From the NCBI RefSeq assembly GCF_001043055.1, contig NZ_JYLF01000008.1, positions 157,650 to 221,649 of the forward strand: DNA of 64,000 nt. Reading direction: 5' to 3'. Every line of letters starts with the position of its first letter. The first letter of the stretch is position 1. Source of the stretch: Pseudomonas weihenstephanensis. GTDB lineage: Bacteria; Pseudomonadota; Gammaproteobacteria; Pseudomonadales; Pseudomonadaceae. The notes below the pieces were generated by a model that searched no databases, was not told the DNA's origin, and saw only the letters and a list, made by a program, of their open reading frames with translations. The position numbers and the translations under genes are program-made. Below are positions 25,089 through 33,774 of this stretch, one piece after another.

Positions 25089-26711
25089 ATGCTGCAAAAA
25101 TCCCTGAGAACTCAAATCCTCGCGCTGCTGAGCGGCAGCCTGTTGGCGATGTTGCTGATTGCTTTAGCATGCTTTCATTTCCTGTCCAACGGCGTGCAAA
25201 ACTACGCCACTTTAATCGAAGGCCCGCTGCACACTTCGCAATTGATCGACGAGGCCAACCTGCAATTCAAGGTGCAGGTTCAGGAATGGAAAAACGTATT
25301 ACTACGGGGCAAGCAGCCGGCAGAGCTGGATAAATATTGGAAGCAATTCGAAGACCGTCAGCGCGACGTACAGGGGATCCTTGGCGAACTGGCTAACCAG
25401 AAAGGACTGGACGGCCAACTCAAGACCCGCATCGACCGCCTGCGTGACGAACACCGTCAGTTGGGCAGCGCTTACCAGAAAGGTCGCGATGCCTATATTG
25501 CCGCGGGTGCAGACCCCACTGCAGGCGACGCCGCCGTCAAAGGAGTTGACCGTACCACCAGCGATCAGATGAGCGAACTTGTTGGCGAACTGCGCAAGCA
25601 GGGCACCGAGCAATCTACACTGATCAGCGCCGCTGCCAATCGCACGGTGATGCTGGGGATTATCGTGATGCTCGCCTCGGGTCTGTTGATCGGCCTGTTG
25701 AGCCTTTGGCTGATCAACCGCAACTTGGTTGACCCCATCCGCAAGCTAATCGACTACGTGGCGCAACTGAGCCAAGGGAAATTTGCCGAACGCGTGGCCA
25801 GCAGTCGTGAAGACGAGTTGGGCAAACTAGCCATGGCCGCCAACACTTTGCGCGACTTTCTCGCCGAAACCTTCAACCGCTTGCAGCGCAGCGCCAAGGA
25901 TCTTGACAGCGCAAGTGGCGAGTTAAACGCCATCGCCGGTCTCATGGCCTGCGGCACTAACGAGCAGTTCAACCGTACCGATCAGGTGGCTACGGCTATG
26001 AACGAAATGTCCGCCACCGCCCAGGAAGTGGCTCGTCACGCAGCCGATGCCGCACGCGCCGCCGATGATGCCGACCAATCCGCGCAGCATGGCGAAAAAG
26101 TCATGCGGGGTACCATTCACACCATCACCCAAATGCGTGGTGAGATCGCTAACACAGCCACGGTCATCCGTCGGCTGGAAACCGATAGTGGCCGCATAGG
26201 CAAGGTGCTGGAAGTGATTCGCGGCATCGCCGAGCAGACTAATTTGCTGGCGCTTAACGCGGCGATCGAAGCGGCCCGTGCCGGTGAAGCCGGACGCGGT
26301 TTTGCGGTCGTGGCCGACGAAGTGCGAAACCTGGCCCAGCGTACGGCGGCGTCGATCATCGAAATCAACCAGATCATCCAAACGGTGCAAATCGGCGCGG
26401 TGGACGCGGCTCAGGCCATTGAAAGTGGCCAGTCGCGCAGTGAAGAAAGTGTCGCGCAAGTGAATGAGGCCGGAGCGATGCTGCAGCGTATCACCCATGC
26501 TGTGGAAGCCATTCGCGACATGAATCGCCAAATTGCCACCGCTGCCGAAGAGCAAACCTCGGTGGCGGAAGACATCTCGCGCAACCTCACCGAAATCACC
26601 ACGATTGCCAGTACCAACCTGGACAACATGCAGCGCACCGAAGCGGCAAGCCGGAACCTTCACGGGTTATCAGGGCAGTTGAATAAAGTGACGGCACGTC
26701 TGAGTGCTTAG
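25089..26711 (+). CDS. Methyl-accepting chemotaxis protein
   Basis: Inner-membrane chemoreceptor of 540 aa. Membrane segment 1 is LLSGSLLAMLLIALACFHFL, followed by a periplasmic helical sensor domain (about residues 35-185), membrane segment 2 (MLGIIVMLASGLLIGLLSLW), a HAMP domain and the signalling hairpin with EQTNLLALNAAIEAARAGE. It is complete, unlike most genes around it. It lies within the tRNA-Pro element. The ligand is unknown. Confidence 0.93.
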   Translation: MLQKSLRTQILALLSGSLLAMLLIALACFHFLSNGVQNYATLIEGPLHTSQLIDEANLQFKVQVQEWKNVLLRGKQPAELDKYWKQFEDRQRDVQGILGELANQKGLDGQLKTRIDRLRDEHRQLGSAYQKGRDAYIAAGADPTAGDAAVKGVDRTTSDQMSELVGELRKQGTEQSTLISAAANRTVMLGIIVMLASGLLIGLLSLWLINRNLVDPIRKLIDYVAQLSQGKFAERVASSREDELGKLAMAANTLRDFLAETFNRLQRSAKDLDSASGELNAIAGLMACGTNEQFNRTDQVATAMNEMSATAQEVARHAADAARAADDADQSAQHGEKVMRGTIHTITQMRGEIANTATVIRRLETDSGRIGKVLEVIRGIAEQTNLLALNAAIEAARAGEAGRGFAVVADEVRNLAQRTAASIIEINQIIQTVQIGAVDAAQAIESGQSRSEESVAQVNEAGAMLQRITHAVEAIRDMNRQIATAAEEQTSVAEDISRNLTEITTIASTNLDNMQRTEAASRNLHGLSGQLNKVTARLSA

Positions 26712-27270
26712 CCGGACCGTTAGTGGTTAGATCGGCTTCAGGCAGAGCTGCCATGTTAGAAGACCGAGCCCCGTATTTAGTCATAGCCTTATATGGGGCA
26801 AATGCTCTGACCAAAGATTCTCAGCATTTGTGTAACCTTCGGGCGATGATACTTAATCTACTAAACGTATGCTTTTTTTGGTGCCACTTGGGGCCGTTTT
26901 TTTGCCAAGTAATTGTGCCAGCAACTGCGGGAGGTCCAATAATTGGGTCTCCGCTCTTTCAAGCGCTGTAACTGCGTAGCGCTGCCAAACCTTTTCAAGT
27001 GGCCGCAGGTCAGATTCAGTCAAGGCTTTCTGGCACCCTTGAAAATGGTCATGCCAGGCACCCAAAGTCGAAGCGTTCCGGCAACACATCTGCCGCCCAT
27101 CAACAAGTGTTGCGGTGTTCGTAGTCTGAAGCGCAGCACCTCGGGCAATTTTCCATCAGTAAAATCGTCCCATCGCAGGCACTCAACGTCTCATTCAGGG
27201 CGTGCGGGAATGCACGTAGGGTGCCAGTGCTTACGGCAATTTACGCGCACTCCCGCACTTTCGGGCTCTG
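26712..27270. other. 559-bp stretch without a convincing gene
   Basis: Short broken frames only. The minus strand has a cysteine-rich snippet (LLMENCPRCCASDYEHRNTC, about 27100-27160) and a 78-codon frame at 26853-27089 in another register. This could be a decayed gene with a zinc motif, but no family can be named. Confidence 0.35.
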
Positions 27271-27789
27271 CTAGAAGCTCCACTCCTCAGTCCGAACTAG
27301 CTTGCAGAACGGGCCGTCAAGAGTTGCATTGTGATGGTTAACGATGTCCTCAGCTTTCATCACTGGCGTGTCTGAACAGGTATGGCCTTCGGCGATGAGT
27401 ACCGCATCGAAGCCAAGATCACGAGCAGCACGGCAGGTGCTGTCGACGCAGTATTGAGTTTTCATCCCAGTGACTACCACACCGGTGGCGCCACAAGAGC
27501 GCAAATTGTCAGCTAGGTCGGTCATTTCAAAGGCATTGGGCCGCCGTTTTTCGAACACCACTTCCCCACCCAACAGCTTCAGTTCTTGTGCAACCATCGT
27601 TAGCGGGCTGCCTGGTTCGATGGGAGAACCAGCGGGCCCGATGTGGCGCGCGAGAAAAATCGGAGCGCCTGCACTGCGTGCCTTGTCCATTAAGGTATTC
27701 AGTGTTTCCAGCAACTCTTCGCAGCGCCATAGTTTTTCCGGGCCGTGAACAAGCCCGACTTGGATATCGAGTATCAACAGGGCGTACAT
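27271..27789 (-). CDS. Cysteine hydrolase (isochorismatase-like)
   Basis: 172-aa hydrolase of the isochorismatase superfamily. The catalytic triad is visible: Asp in LLILDIQVGL near the N-end, Lys in FEKRRPNAF and Cys in GMKTQYCVDST; cis-peptide region VVVTGMKT. The start at 27789 follows AAGGAG; an earlier in-frame start lacks it. Members act on amides such as nicotinamide or on isochorismate; the substrate cannot be read from sequence. Monocistronic within the element. Confidence 0.88.
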   Translation of the reverse strand: MYALLILDIQVGLVHGPEKLWRCEELLETLNTLMDKARSAGAPIFLARHIGPAGSPIEPGSPLTMVAQELKLLGGEVVFEKRRPNAFEMTDLADNLRSCGATGVVVTGMKTQYCVDSTCRAARDLGFDAVLIAEGHTCSDTPVMKAEDIVNHHNATLDGPFCKLVRTEEWSF

Positions 27790-28062
27790 GGGTGCATCTC
27801 CTTGCGTTTGAGCCAGCGACACAAGGGCGTAAAAAAGGCCCTGTCCATCACTGGCGGGCCTTTGAAGTTCGTCTGCTATTGGCTCACGAAACCTCGCACG
27901 CTCCGCTTTCAGCGGTCGTGGTGGCGGTGGTCGAGGTGAGGCAATAGGTATTCATTGATCGACACTAGCAATATCGCAGCGAGCTGACCAGCCAGGATCC
28001 TAAAGTGAGTGCTTTGGGCGGATGGGGTCGTGTAAGTTTACGGAAATCAGGTCTTGTCTAAC

Positions 28063-28317
28063 TCAAGCGGGCTGCCAGTTATGCGCCAGCAACTGGTAGA
28101 TGTCACACGCCCGCTGCGTCGGAAGGCGCGTGAGAACATCCTCTAAGTAAATATACGGATCATGCCCGTTCGGAGGCGCCGATTGGATCAGACTCATGAT
28201 CGCCGCCATGCGTTTTCCGCTGCGTAATGAGCCTGCGAAGAGCCAGTTCCTGCGTCCAAGAGCCTATGGCCGGATCTGGTTCTCTGCCCAGTTGTCTATG
28301 GGTACGGCCCCGTCATC
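28063..28317 (-). pseudogene. IS66-family transposase, C-terminal remnant
   Basis: The minus strand reads PIDNWAENQIRP, a stop (TAG, at the place of Trp), then ALGRRNWLFAGSLRSGKRMA and DVLTRLPTQRACDIYQLLAH up to a TGA at 28063. This is the conserved C-terminal block of IS66 TnpC. Upstream the frame is lost near 28320. No inverted repeats of a complete IS are recognised. Confidence 0.8.
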
Positions 28318-28468
28318 ATCTGTAGATGTTGGTCGAGATCTGCCAATCCTTGCAGGTAACAGATCACGACCGTCTATTTCTGGCAGGCCTCATCTTTTAA
28401 CGAAAGCGGCCTCAGGCTACTTGCTAGCTTTCGCCAAAATGCAATTACCCAGCTGACTAAACCGCCGA

Positions 28469-29305
28469 TCAAGACCTTCTTTTGCAATGTAATTCGGGCG
28501 CCCCGTATCCCCAAGTGATTATAGTTTTGGCCTGCTGTTCCCAGAGCGTTTCATTGCGCCCAAGATACTTTAAGCCACTGCCACCTGACTGCTGGTACAT
28601 GAGCGATACGCTGTCGCCACGCTCCGCGATTAATGTCGGCGGATCGGTTTTAAAGAACATGACAGAAACCTCGCTGGCAGGCTTTCCTTCGCATTCGTAA
28701 TAGAAAGGGCCGATTCCCGGTACCAGTCTGTACCGTGCTTGCAACTCGGCGATGCGACGCTGGTACTCTATGCGCAAGCATGCACCGACGTCATCACTCT
28801 TCCAGCAATCGTCGCGACCCTTTATCCATCCACGTTGTTCTGCTTTAAGCCGTGGGGGATGCTCGTTACCGGCCTTGATTCTTGCGCTGTCATAAACTAC
28901 TGACAGATTGAGATCGAGCGCGGATAACGCCTTGTCCTCACATATCATCGCTTCGATAGCGCCGGGTTTCACATTTGCGCAATCGTAAGAAGGGCCAGGC
29001 GTCACATTGGCTGTTGACGATTTCCTCGTACTGCCCTCGGCCCCTTGCATCCCATTGATTTGCTGATCAATGTATTGGCACCACTGATCGGAGCTTCGTT
29101 CAGGGACATTTGGCCTATCGCGAACCCTTAATTTGAATTCGATCACCGACTTCCATTCATCGGAGCCTATATCCGGCCCATGCCCTTGCCCGTCAGTTGT
29201 ATGCAGTATCTTATCGATCGATTCATACCATTGGTGAGTGCATATCGTTTGAGCCTGAGCAACGCCTGTGGCGCCAACCAACAACAAAACCAGATATTTT
29301 TTCAT
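28469..29305 (-). CDS. Secreted LprI/DUF1311-MliC two-domain protein, probable lysozyme inhibitor
   Basis: 278 aa with signal peptide MKKYLVLLLVGATGVAQA. The middle part (YDCANVKPGAIEAMICEDKA and WIKGRDDCW) is the LprI/DUF1311 pattern. The C-terminal part (FYYECEGKPASEVSVMFF and GYGAPELHCKRRS) resembles MliC inhibitors of c-type lysozyme. The start at 29305 follows AAAGGA. Both domains are linked to lysozyme inhibition in other bacteria, so the protein may protect peptidoglycan in the periplasm. It is the last gene before the right attachment site. Confidence 0.78.
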   Translation of the reverse strand: MKKYLVLLLVGATGVAQAQTICTHQWYESIDKILHTTDGQGHGPDIGSDEWKSVIEFKLRVRDRPNVPERSSDQWCQYIDQQINGMQGAEGSTRKSSTANVTPGPSYDCANVKPGAIEAMICEDKALSALDLNLSVVYDSARIKAGNEHPPRLKAEQRGWIKGRDDCWKSDDVGACLRIEYQRRIAELQARYRLVPGIGPFYYECEGKPASEVSVMFFKTDPPTLIAERGDSVSLMYQQSGGSGLKYLGRNETLWEQQAKTIITWGYGAPELHCKRRS

Positions 29306-29613
29306 GCGTTGTCCTTTTTGATTTAAGCAGTTGCCAAGACCCGGCCTAAGCATGATTCCTTCCCCAGCGTTCGGTTAAAAATATTCGATTTAGCTGAAGA
29401 CCTACGCCAGTTCTTAGCGGAAAGCAGTAGCTCACACACTATTACTCGCTTTAGTTTAAGGTGGTCCGGTGGGCACATATACAAGCATGCACAAAACCCA
29501 TCCTACAGCCCACGGTTTACCGTTTGCCAATGCACGAAAATCAGTGATTTCTTTCTGCCAAAATAAATAGATTATTTTTTTAATTACAGTGAGTTACGAA
29601 ATTTACGCTCGAA
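29306..29613. other. 308-bp AT-rich spacer before the right attachment site
   Basis: No gene, tRNA or strong hairpin recognised. It presumably holds the promoter of the lysozyme-inhibitor-like gene on the minus strand. Confidence 0.4.
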
Positions 29614-29665
29614 CATGGGGGGCTAGGGGCCGAGTGTTCGAATCACTCCGTCCCGACCATATTCT
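29614..29665 (+). repeat. attR: second copy of the tRNA-Pro 3' end
   Basis: Matches 19775-19826 with two differences and is identical over its last 35 bp, including the T-arm, the acceptor strand and CCATATTCT. The D-arm and 5' acceptor half are absent, so it is not a tRNA gene. With attL it delimits about 9.85 kb. Confidence 0.88.
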
Positions 29666-29699
29666 TCAATGGCTTTGGACTGGTCCTGCATGTCCATCC

Positions 29700-30046
29700 C
29701 AAAGGCTACAGATCCTGGCAAGTGGTCATCAATTTAGGCCGCGGTAAAAAAATCCATCAGACTTTTTCGCTTCTTAAATACGGTGGTGAGGCGATGGCGT
29801 ATCAGGCAGCGCGAACGTTCAGGGACGAGATGGTGCTCAGCCATCCTCCACAGCAGCAACACGAGCGGCTATGTGGTGTATACAAGCTGGGTGGCTCAGA
29901 CGCTCAAGTATGACGGCAAGTATGTGCGCAAGTTCTTTAACGTTGCTCCGCTGGGCGAAGAACAGGCCTTGGCACTTGCCAGCGAGAACAGATTTCCAAC
30001 CGCCAGTGCCGTAACGTCGGTAGGGAGCGTTTGTATCAGGAACTGA
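29700..30046 (+). pseudogene. AP2-like DNA-binding protein relic
   Basis: Two frames read on from each other: VVINLGRGKKIHQTFSLLKY followed by GGEAMAYQAARTFRDEMV in one, then WVAQTLKYDGKYVRKFFN with VAPLGEEQALALASEN in the other, switching near 29865. The W-V-(I/Q)-x pattern with a conserved YDGKY...F block resembles small AP2-type proteins found near phage integrases. It begins just outside attR. A frameshift and the lack of a clear start make it a relic. Confidence 0.45.
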
Positions 30047-30574
30047 TTTGCAGGCAGAAAAGCAGTCCAGAGCAATGAATCGATTTAGCCTGTGGACAGC
30101 TGCTACTTGCTAAAGGGGACTCATCCATGCAGTTGAGACGGTGAGTGGCCTGAAAGTAGAGCCGTTTTCAGGCGTCGGGGCTACGCCGAAGAGGTCAAGC
30201 GAAGCCCCTTAAACCCCACGTGCCGCCCCTTGATTCATCTGCCTTGCGCCAGACCATGGTTGCAGTCGTTGGGCTTGACCAGCGGCTACGGTGAAGTGCT
30301 GGGTTTGCCTAGCAAAATCTCCGTGCTTTGTTGCTGGTTTGCAGATCGCCGCATGACCATGCCGTACGGCACCTGTCCGGGCCCACTGTGTATTGGCTGT
30401 AGTCATGCATGGCCACGGATGACTTGGCCAAGGTCAAAATCCGCTACGGGGATGAGGGACGATGACGCCGTACCGTTTGCCAGATATTGACGCCTCACTG
30501 GATAACTAAGCGCTACGCTCAATACATAAATAATTGGCAGGCATGATCTCGCCTGTTTTAAAGGAGGCACGACG
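30047..30574. other. 528-bp decayed stretch before the tail fibre
   Basis: No intact gene. A short + strand snippet (DDLAKVKIRYGDEGR, about 30420-30465) may be the end of a phage gene. AAGGAGG at 30560-30567 is a good ribosome site for the tail-fibre GTG at 30575. Confidence 0.35.
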
Positions 30575-33128
30575 GTGAGTGTGAACACGATTGATTGCAG
30601 TGCAGCGTTTGTGGCCAATGGGGCCGTTAACAACTCCCGTTTTATTTCAAGTTTCTGCAAAGCAAGGATCTGGTAGTTATGTATACCCGTCCCGAGGGGG
30701 CAGTTCGAATCTGGTGATGGGGTTGCATTACACGGTCACCGGCGTGGGTCATGATAATGACGCGAGCATCACGACCAGAGAGATTCTGGCTGGCCCAGGG
30801 TAATTGATCATATTTCGGGATAGAGCGGTTTATCAGCAGGCTATGTCACGTAACGAGGGAACGTTAATGCACAAGACGCACACAGGCCTGCTCGGCAGAT
30901 TGGCCCGGCTAGTTCAGCAAGGTTTTGCACTCTTTCGACTGCCTTTGACGCGGCCGTTTGGGCGTGACTATTACGAGGCACAGAATCGCCGCATTACCTC
31001 AGTCAAAGACCCTGTTGACCCGCAGGATGTAGCGACTAAACACTCTGTTGAAAAGCTCATAGCTGAACGTGTCGCCAGCGCCGAGGACCTCGCTGATACA
31101 GCAGATAACATTATTTATGTCGGCCCAAACGAAGAGATTGCAAAAGTGCAGCATCTGTCTGGCTCGCAGGGTTCGCTGTTGTTGGGGCATAACTCTGAGA
31201 CGGTGGCGGATGTACTAAAGCGTGTTGGCGAAAACAGTTACTTTGCCATGGGAGGCGTTGTTCAAAACACCCGTGACTACTCGCTGAACGGTGACAACGT
31301 GCTGCCCGAACTTACTGTGTTCGCCAAAGTGAATTTTGATGCTTCGGGCTATCATGCCTCAGGCTCATTGGGGAGCATGACAACGACCGCTTCCCCCGCC
31401 GGCTCAGACTTCTCGCTTTACATGGTGACAGTTGTGCTTCAGACCGAAGTTGCAGGTTGCTTGAATATCAAGTTCGACGGCGCGCCGATAATGTCTGATC
31501 AGCCTTCGGGCTACTTGTTTTCAACAGCGCCCATCAAAACAGAAGGGGTCGAAAATAACCGCGCCATTGACGCCAATACCTACAACTTCATCTACGCGAC
31601 GAGTGGGACGGCGTTCGCAACGGTGTCTATAGAGAGTGATGCCTTGTGGGGCGGCCGGGTCTATTCGTTATCCCTTGTGCCTGTGGCGGAGACGATGTTT
31701 GCCCTGGCGGGAGCGGGTACAGAGAACGGGCCAAAAAATCCGATTGGTTTCAAGGCCTGCGCTTATGGTCGAAACGACATTGCATTTGGGGATAGATACA
31801 CACTTGCCAGCCTTAAATACGATGGATTACCTCAAACCCCTGCGCATAACCTTGCGATTGGCGCCAAAGCTCTGGCAACCAATCAGTTCGGTGACCAGAA
31901 CACCGCGATAGGGACCTACGCACTTGAATTCAACGAAACATCAAACAACATTGCGTTAGGGTACTCGGCTGCAAAACTCAATACTAAAGGCCGAGAGCTG
32001 ACAGCTATTGGCTATAAATCCCTAACCAATAACACCACAGGCTCGGCCAACACAGCGACGGGATTTTGGTCGCTAGGTCTGAATACAACCGGTACAGATA
32101 ACAGTGCGTTTGGTTGGTACTCATTGCGAAATCTGCTGCTGGGTAACTTCAACACTGCCCAAGGCTCCAACGCTGGAATGATGGCCTTGTCCGGGTCGGG
32201 TAACACTTATGTGGGGGCATATGCCGGTTACGGCAATGGGGTTGCCTATGCCACCTATGCCAATACAACGGCCGTGGGGCGAGAGTCCTTGGCCGCAGGT
32301 GACAACGCCATCGCCATTGGTTTCCAGGCGCGAAGCGGCTCCTTGACTCTTTCGTCGCCATTTTCGGTGGCCATTGGTTCATCTTCTAGGGCGACAGGTG
32401 CCACGCCTTGCGTGGCTGTCGGAGCTTCTAGCACGGCAAGTGGTGACAGAACGGTGGCCATTGGCGAGTCTGCGGTTGCATCAGGCCCTAAATCAGTGGC
32501 CGTTGGCGCTTATTCTGAGGCCAGTGCCCAATATGTTACGTCTGTCGGCACTCAGGCGGGTGCAGGCAGTACCGGGATCAACAACACTTTTTTAGGCGCC
32601 CTGGCAGGATTTTCTCCAAACGCTTTCAACGGTTGTACCCTGCTTGGATCGAGCACTGCTGCGACCGGGGATAACCAGGTTCAGTTGGGCGCGTTCGGTA
32701 CGGTCCCGTACGCGTTCGCGGCTCTTCAAATTCGCGCGGATGAGCGTGATGCGACGGATGTGAAGCCGCTAAAAAAATCATATGAGTTTATTCGTGCTCA
32801 CAAAGGCATGGCGATTCAATACAGATACGACCTGCGGGCGCAGTATACGAGCGGTAAACCAGATGGGTCTAAAGCCGGAAAATCCCTCCATGCGGGTTTT
32901 CCTGCGCAGAAGGTTAGCGCGCTTGCCAAAAAGATAGGCATCACGTTCACGGGTGTAAGCCATCACGCAGATACCGGCGGGCTTGATGTCTGGTCAATGG
33001 GGTATGAGGAGTACGTTCCGCATTTGGTAGAAGCACAAGCCATCGCGATAGAAATGCTAGAAGCCCAAGCATTAGAGATAGAGCGGCTGTGGGCACGGAT
33101 AAAAGTGCTGGAGGGGCAGAAGGACTAG
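30575..33128 (+). pseudogene. Phage tail fibre with YadA-head-like repeats and an S74-like C-terminus; 5' end broken
   Basis: The 5' part starts GTG-SVNTIDCSAAFVANGAV, then loses frame near 30633 (one base missing before the expected FPFYFKF), shifts again near 30700 and meets a TAA at 30801-30803. From 30804 a 774-codon frame is intact: collar-like IIFRDRAVYQQAM and PFGRDYYEAQNRRI, a globular part, then many AIGxxAxAxG-type repeats (about residues 350-610; e.g. AIGESAVASGPKSVAVGAYS) like trimeric-adhesin heads. The C-terminal chaperone domain has ADERDATDV where active S74 domains have SDxRxKxDI; Ala645 and Ala650 replace the Ser-Lys pair. A coiled coil ends the protein. Confidence 0.82.
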
Positions 33129-33218
33129 ACATTCATCACGGCATTAGCCCGGTATGAGCGTTTACATCGAGGGGGCGGGCAGTGATGCCCGAGTCGTGCC
33201 CCAGAACTAGCGTGTTAA

Positions 33219-33253
33219 GGCGTTGCCTGAGCGTGATGGGTCAAGGCAACGCC
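33219..33253 (+). terminator. Hairpin behind the tail fibre
   Basis: GGCGTTGCCT (33219-33228) pairs with AGGCAACGCC (33244-33253); no U-run. It may end the tail-fibre transcript. The rest of the 380-bp gap 33129-33508 shows no gene. Confidence 0.5.
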
Positions 33254-33508
33254 GTATCGTGATCGCCTCTCTTGCAGTGCGCGGACACGTATTTACAAGT
33301 GCTCTGAACGAATATATGCCAGGTTTTTTGTACTAAGTAGCTGTTTTTTAATAAATTTGTACGTTTGGGGGTTCCCAGATGAAACAAATGTTGGTAAATT
33401 TGCGCGCATTCCTGGACAGGTCATCACATGGCCTGCTGCAGAGGGCATATATGCCACCTGCGCAGAACAACCAGGAATAGAGTGCCAAGCACTCGTCGCA
33501 ACAGATAC

Positions 33509-33583
33509 AGGGGCGTCGCCAAGCGGTAAGGCAGCAGGTTTTGATCCTGCCATGCGTTGGTTCAAATCCAGCCGCCCCTGCCA
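33509..33583 (+). tRNA. tRNA-Gln (TTG anticodon)
   Basis: 75 nt with encoded CCA. Acceptor AGGGGCG/CGCCCCT; anticodon stem GCAGG/CCTGC around TTTTGAT (anticodon TTG); T-arm GTTGG-TTCAAAT-CCAGC. No second copy of its 3' end is seen in the window. Confidence 0.95.
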
Positions 33584-33741
33584 TTTTCTCCAAGCTTATT
33601 TCGTCGAACCACCAGCGCCTCTGCGTCAGGTGATTTCGTTGTCTGTTTTATCTCCTCCTCTATCTATGTTCTTGTTCAGCACGCTCTGTTTGCGCTGTCA
33701 TGGCCAAGTGTTATCGCGCGCTTGAAGCCTTAATCAGTAAA

Positions 33742-33765
33742 GATTGGCGTGCACGCACGCCAATC
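33742..33765 (-). terminator. Terminator of the amidase gene
   Basis: Perfect 11-bp stem GATTGGCGTGC / GCACGCCAATC with a 2-nt spacer, followed on the minus strand by TTTACT. It lies 10 bp behind the amidase stop. Confidence 0.75.
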
Positions 33766-33774
33766 CCGTGGTGG

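Noticed and set aside
26853..27160. Cysteine motif ENCPRCCASDYEHRNTC and a nearby frame as a TniQ-like or zinc-ribbon transposon protein
   Set aside because: The frame is broken several times and the cysteine spacing does not match a family I can name, so it is left as an unassigned stretch.
33348..33593. Minus-strand frame over tRNA-Gln reading AGAAGFEPTHGRI
   Set aside because: This is the well-known spurious translation of the complement of a tRNA; the tRNA itself is clear.
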